From Pseudonocardia sp. HH130630-07 (GTDB lineage Bacteria; Actinomycetota; Actinomycetes; Mycobacteriales; Pseudonocardiaceae), in assembly GCF_001698125.1 (NCBI RefSeq), contig NZ_CP013854.1:2418001-2482000 (forward strand): a stretch of 64,000 nt of DNA, given 5' to 3'. Positions within the stretch are counted from its first letter, which is position 1; every line of letters starts with the position of its first letter. Made by a program: the position numbers and the translations under genes. The notes beneath the pieces are model-generated. The model was not told the origin of the DNA, did not search any database, and saw only the letters and a program-made list of their open reading frames with translations. Positions 1 to 9,601 of this stretch are shown one piece after another.

Positions 1-10
1 GACCCCGCAC

Positions 11-619
11 GTGGCGGGCGTCGTCCTGGTCGCGGCGCTGGTCCACGGGACCCGGCAGAACCCGTGGGTGTGGGGTCTGGCGCTGGCGGCCGGGGTCGTC
101 GTCGCGGGGCTGCTGCTGCTCCCGCGGTGGAAGGTGCTGGCCGTCGGGATGGTGCTGGTCGTGCTGGCCGGGACCGGGTACGCGTTCCGGTCGGCGGAGA
201 TCCGGGACGACCGGGCCGCCGCGGACGCCCAGCAGACGGCCCAGTTCCGGACGGAGTACGGCGTGCCCCGCCCGCAGCTCGCGCTGCTCGGGCTGGACTC
301 GGCGGTCGTCGAGAACAACCCGGCACGTGCCTGCTGGTTCGCCCGGCCGCCCGCGGTGGACCAGCTGAAGGCGGCGACCGGGGCCCCGGGGTGCGACGAG
401 GCGATCGCGATACTGCACGCCCGGGTACCGGCCGGTGCGGACGTGACCGCCCCGGACCGCAAGCCGGATCCGGACGTCGAGCCGGGCGCGTCGGTCACCG
501 TCGACGGCTGCGCGACCACATGGGCCCAGGCGGCCGGTCCGGACCTGGGCCGGGTGGTCCTGACCCGCACTCCGGCGGCGACGCCCGCGTTCCAGATCTC
601 CGGCTTCGGCCCCTGCTGA
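11..619 (+). CDS. Hypothetical membrane protein (start possibly upstream of window)
   Basis: A 202-codon ORF from a GTG. The frame is open to the window edge, so the true start may lie further left. Two or three hydrophobic stretches fill roughly residues 1-58, followed by a charged, probably extracytoplasmic region with four cysteines (C108, C128, C166 and the last residue) that could pair as disulfides. I do not recognise the family. It is convergent with the iron-sulfur oxidoreductase gene, and a strong hairpin separates the two. Confidence 0.6.
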   Translation: MAGVVLVAALVHGTRQNPWVWGLALAAGVVVAGLLLLPRWKVLAVGMVLVVLAGTGYAFRSAEIRDDRAAADAQQTAQFRTEYGVPRPQLALLGLDSAVVENNPARACWFARPPAVDQLKAATGAPGCDEAIAILHARVPAGADVTAPDRKPDPDVEPGASVTVDGCATTWAQAAGPDLGRVVLTRTPAATPAFQISGFGPC

Positions 620-639
620 CCGGGACCCCCCGCAGACGG

Positions 640-673
640 ACGGCCGGGCACCCGATCACGGGCGCCCGGCCGT
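640..673. terminator. Bidirectional hairpin terminator
   Basis: ACGGCCGGGC at 640-649 pairs with GCCCGGCCGT at 664-673 (10 bp, 14-nt loop). The flanks extend the stem imperfectly. It lies between the stop at 619 and the stop of the convergent gene at 689. There is no T-tract, which is usual for actinobacterial terminators. Confidence 0.65.
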
Positions 674-688
674 TCCGTCGGCGGGCGG

Positions 689-3142
689 TCAGTTCTCGGT
701 CGACTTCTCCTGCGGGGCCTCGTCGGGCGTCGCGCCGTTGGCGGACCCGTTCCCGGACGCCGACGGTGCCGCCGTCCCGGTGCTGGATGCCCCGTCCGAC
801 CCGCTCGGGGTCGGGTCCTGCTCCGCGGCCTCCCGGGCGATCTCCGGCTCCGGCGTCGCGACGGCCGGGGTCTCGGTGGTCGGCGTGTCCTCACCGGTGG
901 TGTCCGCGGTCGCCGGCCCGGGCTCCGGTGCGGGGTCCCCGCGGCGCACGGCGGCCAGCAGCATCTGCGAGACGTCCTTGACCTCGACCGCGTCACCGGC
1001 GGTCTGGTTGACGCCGTCGGTCATCATCGTCCGGCAGAACGGGCAGCCGACCGCGAGCGTGCCGGTCGGTCCGCTGCCGCCGCCGGCCTTGGTGAGGGTC
1101 TCGGCGGCCTCCTCGGCGCGGGTGACGTTGATGCGCTTGCCGATGCGCTCCTCCATCCACATCCGCGCGCCACCGGCACCGCAGCACATCGACCGGTCCG
1201 CGTGCCGCGGCATCTCCGACAGGGTCGCGCCGGCCGCGCCCACCAGCTCGCGCGGCTCGGAGTAGACCTCGTTGTGCCGCCCGAGGTAGCAGGGGTCGTG
1301 GTAGGTCACCGGACCGGTGTCCTCGCCCGCCGGGGCGTTCACCGGGACCAGCTTCTTCTCCCGGACCAGCTTGTTCAGCAGCTGCGTGTGGTGCACGACC
1401 TCGTAGTGCCCGTCGAGCTGCGGGTACTCCCGGCCCAGGGTGTTGAGGCAGTGCGGGCAGGTCGTGACGATCTTGCGGGTGCCGGGCCCACGGCCGTCGA
1501 ACACGCCGTTGAGGGTCTCGACGTTCTGCTGGGCCAGCATCTGGAAGACGAACTCGTTGCCCGAACGCCGGGCCGGGTCACCGGTGCAGGTCTCGCCCGA
1601 GCCCAGCACCGCGAACTCCACCCCGGCGCGGTGCAGCAGCTCCGCGGTGGCCTGCACGGTCTTCTTCTGGCCGTCGTCGAACGCGCCGGCGCAGCCGATC
1701 CAGAACAGGTACTCGGTCCCGGCCGGCAGCTCGCTCTCCACGACCGGGACCTCGAAGTCGAGGCCCTTGGTCCACTCCAGGCGGTCCTTGGCGTTCTGGC
1801 CCCAGGGGTTGCCCTTGTTCTCCAGGTTCTTGAACAGCGAGTTGAGCTCGGTGGGGAACTCGGACTCGATCAGGACCTGGTAGCGGCGCATGTCGACGAT
1901 GTGGTCGACGTGCTCGATGTCGACCGGGCACTGCTCGACGCAGGCCCCGCACATGGTGCACGACCACAGGATGTCCGGGTCGATCACGCCCAGGACGTCC
2001 TCGCCGCCGATCAGCGGCCGCTCGGCCTCCTTGCGGGCCCCCTCGGGGATCGCCGCCAGGCGCGCCTCGGCGCCGTCGCCGGTGATGCCGACCTCGTCGC
2101 CGGCCATGTCGGTGCTGCCACCGGCCAGCAGGTAGGGCGCCTTGTCGTAGGCGTGGTCGCGCAGCGCGTTGACCAGCAGCTTCGGCGACAGCGGCTTCTC
2201 GGTGTTCCAGGCCGGGCACTGGGACTGGCACCGCCCGCACTCGGTGCAGGTGGTGAAGTCGAGCAGGCCCTTCCAGGTGAAGTCCTCGACCCGCCCGACG
2301 CCGAACGTGTCGGTGTCCGGGTCGGCCTCCTCCAGGTCGAGGACCGCGCCGTTCGACATCATCGGGCGGGTCGCGCCGAGTGCCTTGCGGCCGTCGTCGT
2401 CGCGCTTGAAGTAGATGTTCGGGAACGCGGTGAACCGGTGCCAGGCCACACCCATCGTCGGCGTGGCCGCGATCACGATCAGCCAGACCGTCGCCGAGAG
2501 GACCTTGACCGCCGCGAACACCGTGACCAGCGTCGGCGAGGCGGGCAGGATCGCGCCCAGCGCCTTGGACACCGGTGCCGACCAGGTCGGCACGTCGAAC
2601 ACGCCGAGGGACTCCTTGGCCCCGCGCACCACCAGGATGCCCAGGCCCTCCAGGAGGACGATCGCCTCCACGAAGTAGGCCCGGCCCTGGTTGGAGCCGT
2701 AGAAGCGGGACAACCTGCCCTGCGTGCGCGGGTTGTTCAGCTGCCGGATGACGATCAGCACGCCGATACCGACGACCGTCCCGACGCCCAGGATCTCGAC
2801 GAACAGCGAGTAGACCGACCACTCACCCAGCAGCGGCAGGTGGAACGTCGGGTTCCACACCTCGACGAAGGCCTCGATCAGGGCCAGGAACAGCCCGCCG
2901 AACCCGACCATCACCAGCCAGTGGAAGACACCGACGTGGCTCCACTTGAGCATCCTGGTGTGGCCGAGGGTCTCGGTGAGCATGGTCGTGAACCGCGGCC
3001 CGAAGGGCCCGGTCCGGGTCGGGTCCGGTGCGCCGGCGCGGATGACCTTCACCAGGTACGCGACCGTACGTGCGACCAGGACCACCGCGACGATCGCCGA
3101 GAGCACCGTGACGATGCCGAGCGTGTACTGCACCCAGGTCAT
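689..3142 (-). CDS. Iron-sulfur membrane oxidoreductase, heterodisulfide-reductase (HdrD)/Rv0338c type
   Basis: 817 aa. Start chosen at ATG 3142 because AAGGAGGT lies just upstream; the open frame extends about 100 further codons of low-complexity sequence. Layout: about five membrane helices in residues 1-260 (nitrate-reductase-gamma/HdrE-like, likely haem b), two 4Fe-4S motifs (C299-x2-C302-x2-C305-x3-C309 and C395-x2-C398-x2-C401-x3-C405), two cysteine-rich CCG-type domains (a CCGAGG motif is visible in the second), and a Pro/Thr/Glu/Ala-rich tail of about 90 residues. Proteins of this build pass electrons between a membrane quinone pool and a soluble dithiol or flavin partner; the partner here is unknown. 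The M. tuberculosis counterpart Rv0338c is reported essential. A flavoprotein subunit is not adjacent. Confidence 0.85.
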   Translation of the reverse strand: MTWVQYTLGIVTVLSAIVAVVLVARTVAYLVKVIRAGAPDPTRTGPFGPRFTTMLTETLGHTRMLKWSHVGVFHWLVMVGFGGLFLALIEAFVEVWNPTFHLPLLGEWSVYSLFVEILGVGTVVGIGVLIVIRQLNNPRTQGRLSRFYGSNQGRAYFVEAIVLLEGLGILVVRGAKESLGVFDVPTWSAPVSKALGAILPASPTLVTVFAAVKVLSATVWLIVIAATPTMGVAWHRFTAFPNIYFKRDDDGRKALGATRPMMSNGAVLDLEEADPDTDTFGVGRVEDFTWKGLLDFTTCTECGRCQSQCPAWNTEKPLSPKLLVNALRDHAYDKAPYLLAGGSTDMAGDEVGITGDGAEARLAAIPEGARKEAERPLIGGEDVLGVIDPDILWSCTMCGACVEQCPVDIEHVDHIVDMRRYQVLIESEFPTELNSLFKNLENKGNPWGQNAKDRLEWTKGLDFEVPVVESELPAGTEYLFWIGCAGAFDDGQKKTVQATAELLHRAGVEFAVLGSGETCTGDPARRSGNEFVFQMLAQQNVETLNGVFDGRGPGTRKIVTTCPHCLNTLGREYPQLDGHYEVVHHTQLLNKLVREKKLVPVNAPAGEDTGPVTYHDPCYLGRHNEVYSEPRELVGAAGATLSEMPRHADRSMCCGAGGARMWMEERIGKRINVTRAEEAAETLTKAGGGSGPTGTLAVGCPFCRTMMTDGVNQTAGDAVEVKDVSQMLLAAVRRGDPAPEPGPATADTTGEDTPTTETPAVATPEPEIAREAAEQDPTPSGSDGASSTGTAAPSASGNGSANGATPDEAPQEKSTEN

Positions 3143-3715
3143 GCGGGGGAACCTCCTTCTGGACCACCCAGTGGTCCCGGCCCGAGCGTGCGGGGCCGTG
3201 CCGGCCGGCGAGAGGCGCCCGGGAGCGCGCGGTCGTCGTGGCGGGACGGAACGGGAATCGTTGCGCGCGTCCGGTGCGGCACGGGAACGGACAGCCGGTC
3301 GGGCGGGCACGGCGAGCCGTTGCGCCGGGACCGGGCGGACCTCTCCATCGTGGTGCCTCCTCGGACGTCGCCGTCGCGTTGCTGTGGTGGGACGCGACGG
3401 CGGTCGGGCGAAGGGTAGTGCGCCCGTGTGCGGCGCGCGCTGCCCCACCGCCCGGCGGGTGACGTCTTGTTACCGAACAGTAGCCACCCTTGACCATGTC
3501 ATCCCGGGCGGTCGGGGTCCCCTCGGGGTGCCCGATATGAGGTGCGTGTCACGCTCACCGGACGGAGCGGCCTTCCGCCAAACGTGTTCGATCGACTGCG
3601 ATGCGTGGCGGTCGTACCGGGCGGACGGAGCACTCCTCTACTATCACCGTCGGGTCTCGTGGTCTACTCGCCTGCGGGAGCGACCGAGAAGCGGATTCCG
3701 CAAGGAGGAGCTGAG
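3143..3715. other. Intergenic region between divergent oxidoreductase and VirB-like genes
   Basis: 573 bases without a credible gene. It holds a near-palindrome TTACCGAACAGTAG at 3470-3483, which could be an operator for the oxidoreductase gene, and a TACTAT -10-like hexamer at 3639-3644 that could start the VirB-like operon with a leader of about 65 nt. ORFs crossing it are frame shadows with runs of Arg and Gly. Confidence 0.4.
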
Positions 3716-3988
3716 ATGACCTCGCACGAGGCGATCCAGCTGGTGCTGGCCCAGGGCGAGCTCACGACGGTCAACCTCCAGGACTGGATCAGGAACAACA
3801 TCGTTCCGCTGATCCTGCTCGCGATCGCCGTCATCCTGCTCTGGATCGGTGGTCGCGGTGACAACGCCGGGGTGGCCCGGCGGAGTGTCGGTCTGCTGGT
3901 CGGGCTCATCGCGCTCGGCATCGCCGTGACCGGCAACGGCCCGGCGGTCGGTGAGGCCCTGGCCAACCTGCTCGTCTCCACGGGCTGA
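3716..3988 (+). CDS. Small two-helix membrane protein, VirB2/TrbC pilin-like
   Basis: 90 aa. ATG 3716 is chosen over upstream in-frame codons because AAGGAGGAG precedes it. A short amphipathic N-terminus of about 30 residues is followed by two hydrophobic helices (about 32-46 and 56-78) joined by a loop with GGRGDN, the topology of VirB2/TrbC-type pilins. Assignment rests on topology and on being first in an operon with VirB3-, VirB4-, VirB6- and VirB8-like genes; sequence identity to known pilins was not tested. Three nucleotides separate it from the next gene. Confidence 0.6.
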   Translation: MTSHEAIQLVLAQGELTTVNLQDWIRNNIVPLILLAIAVILLWIGGRGDNAGVARRSVGLLVGLIALGIAVTGNGPAVGEALANLLVSTG

Positions 3989-3991
3989 TCC

Positions 3992-4705
3992 GTGCTGGTT
4001 CGCACGGACGACGAGGTCTACCGCGTCGACGCGGTGTGGCTCGGCCCGCCGCGGGCCACCTTCCCCTGGCGGGCGAGGTACGTCAGCTACGGCGTCGGCC
4101 TGCTCGTCATGATGGTGATCATGATCGTGCAACGTCAGGTCGGCATCGGGCTGAACTTCATCTCCGTCGCCTGGTCGGTCGTCGGGACGGTGGCGATCAC
4201 CCGGCTGCTCGGCAAGAAGATCAACGAGGAACGGCCGCTGGGCCAGGTGCTCGGCCAGTTCTGGGCCGAGGTCACCGGGCCGCGGGCCGGGCGCAGGGCC
4301 GCGGGTGGCTCGGTCCGGGCCGGGCACGTGCGGGTCCGCGCCAGCCGGGCGCACCCCGGGGTGCAGCAGCGGCCGTGGAAGGCCGCCGGCCGCCCGTCGG
4401 GCGGACCGCGCCCGGGTGTCCGCGCCGCCACCGGCCGGACCTCCGGATCACCGGCCCGGCCGGGGCGGCTCGTGGGCGCCGGGGAACGGCCCGCGGTCGT
4501 GACGGTGCCCGCCGGCGGCTCCGGTGAGCCGGCCCGGGCCGAACCGGAGCGGGTCGTGCCGCCGCTGCCCGAGCCGGGGAGCGCGCCGAAGCCGCGCCGC
4601 TTCCGGCGTGCCCGCGGCCGCAGCCGGGGGCGTGGGGCGAGCGTGCCGGCCAGGGTCGGGCGGAACGAGGCGTGGCGCAGGGAAGGCCACCGTGGCCGCT
4701 CCTGA
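3992..4705 (+). CDS. VirB3/PrgI-like membrane protein with basic cytoplasmic tail
   Basis: 237 aa from GTG 3992. Residues 1-95 are compact: a short N-terminal strand region, then two helices (about 31-47 and 52-68) with a PrgI/VirB3-like pattern ending near PLGQVLGQFW. Residues 96-237 are Arg/Pro/Gly/Ala-rich and probably disordered. VirB3-type proteins sit beside the VirB4 ATPase at the membrane, and the next gene here is the VirB4-like ATPase, whose start lies 14 nt inside this gene. The long basic tail is atypical; its upper part may be compositional drift. Confidence 0.55.
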   Translation: MLVRTDDEVYRVDAVWLGPPRATFPWRARYVSYGVGLLVMMVIMIVQRQVGIGLNFISVAWSVVGTVAITRLLGKKINEERPLGQVLGQFWAEVTGPRAGRRAAGGSVRAGHVRVRASRAHPGVQQRPWKAAGRPSGGPRPGVRAATGRTSGSPARPGRLVGAGERPAVVTVPAGGSGEPARAEPERVVPPLPEPGSAPKPRRFRRARGRSRGRGASVPARVGRNEAWRREGHRGRS

Positions 4706-7688
4706 GCGGACCTCCCGCCGGGCGGGCAGGCGTGGCCGTGCCCGCGCGGGGGAGGGCGGCTCCGGCTACACGCCGTCGATCGCGCTGCGCTCCATCGACG
4801 GGCACCTCACCCGGACCGGTACCCAGGTCATGGCCTGGTACCGGCTGGCGGCCCAGGCCTGGAGCTTCCGCAGCGACAACCAGCGCGAGGTGCTGATCCG
4901 GCAGATCGCGGCCCAGCTCGGTGAGCTGCAGGGCCGCTGGCTGCACCTGCGGGTCACCACCCGGCCGTACCCGGTGCACATGTGGGCGGAGTCGTTCGAC
5001 CAGAACGCGCTCGGCCGGATGCCGGACGTCCCCGGTGCACTGGGCTGGGACGGGTTCCTGGAGGGCGAGCAGCGCCACCTGATGGGCCTGTCGATGGCCG
5101 ACAAGGAGGTCTTCCTCGGCATCGAGGTGTCCGGCCGGGGCCTGCTCGACCGCTGGGTGGAGCGTGCCGCGCCGGTGCTGGACCGGATCGCGCCGTCGGC
5201 GGTGCGCGCCGAGCTGGCCGCGCTGGAGTCCGAGGTCAACCACCTCGACGTGCTGGTCGCCGGGTCCGGACTGGACGCCGTCCCGGCCAACGCCGAGGAC
5301 ATGGCCTGGCTGATGCACCGCTCGGTCGCGCTCGGCCTGCCCGCGCCGCGCGGCCTGTCCTCGGTGCCCCGCGGGGTGACCACCTGGGAGGCCGAGGACC
5401 TCGCGGCGTTCACCGAGGGCGTCGACCTGCACCAGGAGCCGTACGCCCCGACCGTGCAGGTCGTCGGGCGGATGCGGTCCCAGGCGGTCTCGCGCAACGT
5501 GGCGGTGCTGTCGGTCGGGCTGATGGAGGGCCTGCGGATCCCCGAGGTCGACGACCCGTGGATGCAGCACTCGGACCGGCTGCCGTTCCCGGTGGAGTGG
5601 TCCGCGCGGATCTACGTGCGCCGCCCGGAGGACGTCACCGGCGAGCTGCAGCGGCAGATGGGCAAGGTCCGCAGCCAGATCCGGCACTACACCCACGACC
5701 ACGATCTCGATCCACCGATGTCGCTGGCCCGCCAGGCCGACCGCGTCCTCGAGGTCGAGGACGAGCTCACGTCCGGGCTGACCCAGCTCAACACCCGGCT
5801 GTACGGCTGGTGGCGGATCGCCGTCTCCGGCCGGGACGAGGCCGAGGCCACCACCCGGGCCCAGCAGGTCGTCGACCTGTACCGACCGAAGGTGCAGGTC
5901 GAGCACCCCGAGGCGCAGTACCGCTACGCCCGCGAGTTCATCCCCGGCGAGCCGCTCGCCTCGACGGCGTACCGGCGCCGGGGGTCGGTCACCTGGGCCG
6001 CCGCCGGGGTGCCCGCGGCGACCGCCTCGGTCGGTGACCGGCGCGGCATCATGCTCGGCGAGACCTGCACGGCGACCCGGCGGCCGGTGGCCTGGGACCC
6101 GTGGCTGGCCCAGGAGGTCCGGCGGGCGTCCGGCCTCACCGCCATCGTCGGTGGTCTCGGGTCCGGCAAGTCCTTCCTGACCGGGCTCGTCGTCTACAAG
6201 TCGCTGCGCGGCGGGGCCCGCTGGACGGTGCTCGACCCGTCCGGTCCGCTGGCGGAGCTGACCCGGCTGCCGGAGCTGGCGCCGTTCTCCCGGCACATCA
6301 ACCTGCTGCACGCCGACCCGGGCATCCTCAACCCGTACCGGGTGGTCGCCGAGCCGCGGCCGGACCACTTCGCCGACGACGACGATCCCGAGCGCGCCTG
6401 GAAGCGGGAGCGCTCGCTGGCCGCGGCGACCCGGCGCCGGCTCGTCCTGGACGTGCTGTCCGGGCTGCTGCCCTACGAGATCTCGCGGCAGCCGCACACC
6501 CGGATCGTGCTGCTCCGCGCGGTCCGCGAGGTCGGCGGCTCCCCGGACCGGCATCCCGGCATGGTCATCGACACCCTGCGCCGGCACGCCGAGGAGGGCG
6601 AGCAGCACGCCGGCGTCGTCGCCGACTTCCTCGACGAGCGCCGCGAGCTGCCGCAGGCGGCGTTGCTGTTCCCGGACGAGACCCGGTCCGACCCGTGGCA
6701 CGCCGACCGGGACTACCGGCTGACCGTGCTGACGATGCAGGGCCTGTCGCTGCCCCGGCCGGGCAGCCCGCGCGAGGAGTGGACGGACAACGAGTCGCTC
6801 GGCGTCGAGCTGCTGAACCTGGCGTCCTGGCTGACCCAGCGCACGATCTACGACGCGGACCGCAACCTGCGCAAGGGCGTCGCGCTCGACGAGACGCACT
6901 TCCTGTCCCAGGTGCCCACCGGCAAGGTGCTGATCGACCGGCTCGCCCGTGACTCCCGGAAGTTCAACGTCCGGGCGTTGTTCGCCTCCCAGCTGGCGGG
7001 TGACCTGCTGCGGGTCTCCGGCTTCGCCTCGCTGGTCAACGCGGTGTTCGTCGGGCGGACCGACGACGAGGAGGCCCAGTCCGAGGCGCTGCGCCTGCTG
7101 CGGGTCCCCACCGACGTCGGCTACGAGGAGATGCTCGGGACGCTGTCCCCGCGCCCCCGGCACGACGACCGGCCGGACGACACCCCGCGCCAGTTCGTCT
7201 TCGCCGACGGGCACGGCGGGGTCGAGAAGATCCGGATCGACCTGGAGGCCCCGCACCTGGAGCACGTCCGGGACGCGCTGGACACCAACCCGGACGCCGC
7301 CCGGGTCGCCGCGCCGCGGCCGCCGTCCGGCCCGGAGATCAACGCGCCGGACGAGCCCACCCCGCTGCCGCCGGTGTTCGTGCCGCCGTCGCCCGCGCCC
7401 GGGTCGCCCGACCTCGACGGCGACCTGCTGGAGATCGACACCCGGATCGGGCCCGGCGAGGCCGACCCGGTGCTGGCCGGCCGGGTCCGCGCCGGTGGCG
7501 TGCAGGTGGTCCCGGCCGGTGACGGATCCGGCGCCGAGCTCTACGACGACGAGCAGATCGACCTCCTCGACGAGTTCGACGACGACTGGGTGGTCGACGA
7601 GCCCGCCCCCGACGGCCCGGGCACCAACGGGCAGCCCGCCGTCGCCGGGGCGGACGAGCGGGGCGAACCGCGCGGGGACGGGCGGTGA
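4692..7688 (+). CDS. VirB4/TraC-family type IV secretion ATPase
   Basis: 998 aa. GTG 4692 is chosen: GGGAAGG lies upstream, it overlaps the preceding gene by 14 nt, and codons further upstream are shadow sequence. The N-terminal half (about 30-450) is the VirB4-specific region. Walker A GGLGSGKS lies at about residues 487-494 and Walker B-like GVALDE at about 729-734, followed by an ARDSRKFN stretch typical of VirB4/TraC. The last 130 residues are Pro/Asp-rich. Family role: hexameric cytoplasmic ATPase powering assembly or substrate transfer of a type IV secretion channel. The 4-nt GTGA overlap with the next gene indicates translational coupling. No VirD4/TraG coupling ATPase is present in the window. 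Confidence 0.8.
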   Translation: MAAPERTSRRAGRRGRARAGEGGSGYTPSIALRSIDGHLTRTGTQVMAWYRLAAQAWSFRSDNQREVLIRQIAAQLGELQGRWLHLRVTTRPYPVHMWAESFDQNALGRMPDVPGALGWDGFLEGEQRHLMGLSMADKEVFLGIEVSGRGLLDRWVERAAPVLDRIAPSAVRAELAALESEVNHLDVLVAGSGLDAVPANAEDMAWLMHRSVALGLPAPRGLSSVPRGVTTWEAEDLAAFTEGVDLHQEPYAPTVQVVGRMRSQAVSRNVAVLSVGLMEGLRIPEVDDPWMQHSDRLPFPVEWSARIYVRRPEDVTGELQRQMGKVRSQIRHYTHDHDLDPPMSLARQADRVLEVEDELTSGLTQLNTRLYGWWRIAVSGRDEAEATTRAQQVVDLYRPKVQVEHPEAQYRYAREFIPGEPLASTAYRRRGSVTWAAAGVPAATASVGDRRGIMLGETCTATRRPVAWDPWLAQEVRRASGLTAIVGGLGSGKSFLTGLVVYKSLRGGARWTVLDPSGPLAELTRLPELAPFSRHINLLHADPGILNPYRVVAEPRPDHFADDDDPERAWKRERSLAAATRRRLVLDVLSGLLPYEISRQPHTRIVLLRAVREVGGSPDRHPGMVIDTLRRHAEEGEQHAGVVADFLDERRELPQAALLFPDETRSDPWHADRDYRLTVLTMQGLSLPRPGSPREEWTDNESLGVELLNLASWLTQRTIYDADRNLRKGVALDETHFLSQVPTGKVLIDRLARDSRKFNVRALFASQLAGDLLRVSGFASLVNAVFVGRTDDEEAQSEALRLLRVPTDVGYEEMLGTLSPRPRHDDRPDDTPRQFVFADGHGGVEKIRIDLEAPHLEHVRDALDTNPDAARVAAPRPPSGPEINAPDEPTPLPPVFVPPSPAPGSPDLDGDLLEIDTRIGPGEADPVLAGRVRAGGVQVVPAGDGSGAELYDDEQIDLLDEFDDDWVVDEPAPDGPGTNGQPAVAGADERGEPRGDGR

Positions 7689-9601
7689 CCGCCGGCCTGG
7701 ACCCGTCCGGTGGTGCCGGTGTCTGGGTCGTGCTGGGTGTGGTCGTGGCGGCCGTCGTGGTCTCGGTCCGGCGCTCGCGCCGGGTACGGGGGGGCACCCG
7801 GCCGCGCCGCCGTCGTACCCGGGCGGCACTGGTCGTCGCGGTGCTGGCCGTGGGGACGGTGCTGGTCGGCTCGCCCGCGATGGCCCAGGCCCTCGACTGC
7901 AAGACGCCCCCGGAACCCGACCGGCCGGGTACCGGGCTGGTCGGCTCGCTGGACCGGCCGGCGCCGCTGCACGGCGAGGCCGGCAGCGTCTACGAGGAGT
8001 CCGGTTACGCCGGGCTGGTCTGGCACAACTACGACCTGGGCTGTGCCGCGTCCGGGGTGCTGAACCCCTCGGTCACCACCGACACCTGGCTCGGGAACCA
8101 GGTGTTCAACCTGGCGAAGCTGGCCGTCGGCGGGGTGAACTGGGCGCACTACCTGATCGCCGACGGCGGTGCGCTGTTCGAGCCGCTGGACAACGTCATC
8201 ACGACCGCGACCCGGGCCATGTACGAGACGGTGTTCACCACCTGGGTCGGGCTCGGCCTGCTCGGGTTCGCGATCATCATCCTGCTGCTGGCGATGCGCG
8301 GGGACCTCGCCCGGCAGGCCCAGCGCACCGGGATCGCGGTCCTCGCGCTGATGCTCGGGTCGGCCGCCTACCTCGCCCCGGTCGACTGGTCCCGGGCCGC
8401 GGACGGCCTGCTGCTCGACGGCGTGACCCAGATGCAGGAGGGGTTCCTGGACCAGGTCGGCCTCGGTACCCGGGACACCCTGCCCACCATCCTGGTCGAC
8501 CAGGTCGCCTACCAGAACTGGCTGCGCGGCAACTTCGGTGCGCCCGACGTGCCGCAGGCCCAGGACCTGGGCCGGGACCTGCTCCGGGCCCAGACCTTCA
8601 GCAACGCCGAGGTGCTGGAGGGCCGGGCCACCACCGAGACGGCGGAGCAGAAGAAGGGCGACTACGGCGCGATCGCCGACCGGATGGGCGACCGCTACAC
8701 CTACTTCACCGGCGCGTCCGGCAGCCGGATCGGCGCCGGGACGCTGGCCTTCATCCAGGCCGTCTGCATCGCGCTGTTCCAGCTGCTGGCGAAGATCCTC
8801 GTGCTGGTCGCCCTGCTGATCATCCGGTTGCTGGTGGTCTGCGCGCCGGCGGTGGCCGTGGTCGCGCTGCTGAAGCCGGACGTGATCCCGGCGATCCTGC
8901 GGGTCGGCGGGGCCGCGGTGGTGAACACGCTGGTGGTGGGTGCGCTCGCCGGGCTGCACGCGCTGCTCGTCGTGTCGCTGTTCGCCCCGGGATCCGGCAT
9001 CGACCTGTGGCTGGCCCTGCTGGTCACCGGCGTCGTGACGCTGGTGATGTGGGCGATCGCCCGGCCGTTCCGGCGGCTGGTGTCGATGGTGTCGCTGACC
9101 CGTGAGCAGTTCGGCGGGATCGTCCCCGGGGTTACCGGTGGACCGCTGTCGAAGGTCTGGAACCGGATGCGCGGCCCGGTGCCCGGCGACGAACGGCAGA
9201 GCCGCTGGTGGGACGAGCGCGGTGGCGGAACGGGTCCCGGCAGCCCGGACACGGTGCGGCCCGAGGCGGAGACGGTGGCCGGGCCGGGAGCCCGGCCCTG
9301 GCGCCGCCGGGCGCCGGCCGGGGCGCGGGAGCCGCAGGCGAACCCGGTGATCCCGGGGGCCCGGCGCGAGCAGCTGCCGATCGGTGCCTCGGGGCGCCCG
9401 AACACCGGACCCACCCCCGGCCGTACGGACCCGGGCGAGATCGACGATCGCTCCATCTACCGCCGCGACGCCGCGACCCCGCGCCGCCCCGGCGATCCGG
9501 CCGCGGTGACCCCCGAGCTCGTCGACGGCGTCCCCGTCTACAAGATCTACCGGCCACGCGCCGCGCGGACCGCCGACGGATGGGACGGCCGTGCCGATTA
9601 G
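7685..9601 (+). CDS. VirB6/TrbL-like polytopic membrane protein
   Basis: 638 aa, GTG 7685 overlapping the VirB4 stop (GTGA). An N-terminal helix (about 12-28) is followed by a basic stretch and a second hydrophobic segment ending in an AMAQA-like cleavage site (about 47-70). A cysteine-containing extracytoplasmic part follows, then membrane helices near 183-206, 215-232, 352-398 (two), 408-432 and 440-458, and a Pro/Arg-rich cytoplasmic tail from about 480. The arrangement matches VirB6/TrbL inner-membrane channel components. It overlaps the next gene by 11 nt. Confidence 0.65.
   Translation: MTAGLDPSGGAGVWVVLGVVVAAVVVSVRRSRRVRGGTRPRRRRTRAALVVAVLAVGTVLVGSPAMAQALDCKTPPEPDRPGTGLVGSLDRPAPLHGEAGSVYEESGYAGLVWHNYDLGCAASGVLNPSVTTDTWLGNQVFNLAKLAVGGVNWAHYLIADGGALFEPLDNVITTATRAMYETVFTTWVGLGLLGFAIIILLLAMRGDLARQAQRTGIAVLALMLGSAAYLAPVDWSRAADGLLLDGVTQMQEGFLDQVGLGTRDTLPTILVDQVAYQNWLRGNFGAPDVPQAQDLGRDLLRAQTFSNAEVLEGRATTETAEQKKGDYGAIADRMGDRYTYFTGASGSRIGAGTLAFIQAVCIALFQLLAKILVLVALLIIRLLVVCAPAVAVVALLKPDVIPAILRVGGAAVVNTLVVGALAGLHALLVVSLFAPGSGIDLWLALLVTGVVTLVMWAIARPFRRLVSMVSLTREQFGGIVPGVTGGPLSKVWNRMRGPVPGDERQSRWWDERGGGTGPGSPDTVRPEAETVAGPGARPWRRRAPAGAREPQANPVIPGARREQLPIGASGRPNTGPTPGRTDPGEIDDRSIYRRDAATPRRPGDPAAVTPELVDGVPVYKIYRPRAARTADGWDGRAD

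Noticed and set aside
1202..3418. A 738-codon open frame on the plus strand opposite the iron-sulfur oxidoreductase
   Set aside because: Third-position GC bias makes long antisense frames in such DNA. The translation is repetitive Arg/Ala/Gly/Leu/Asp with no domain, and the opposite strand is a clear conserved gene.
4272..7829. A 1185-codon minus-strand frame opposite the VirB4-like gene
   Set aside because: Compositional shadow: Arg/Gly/His/Pro/Leu-rich, no conserved motif, covers parts of three genuine genes.
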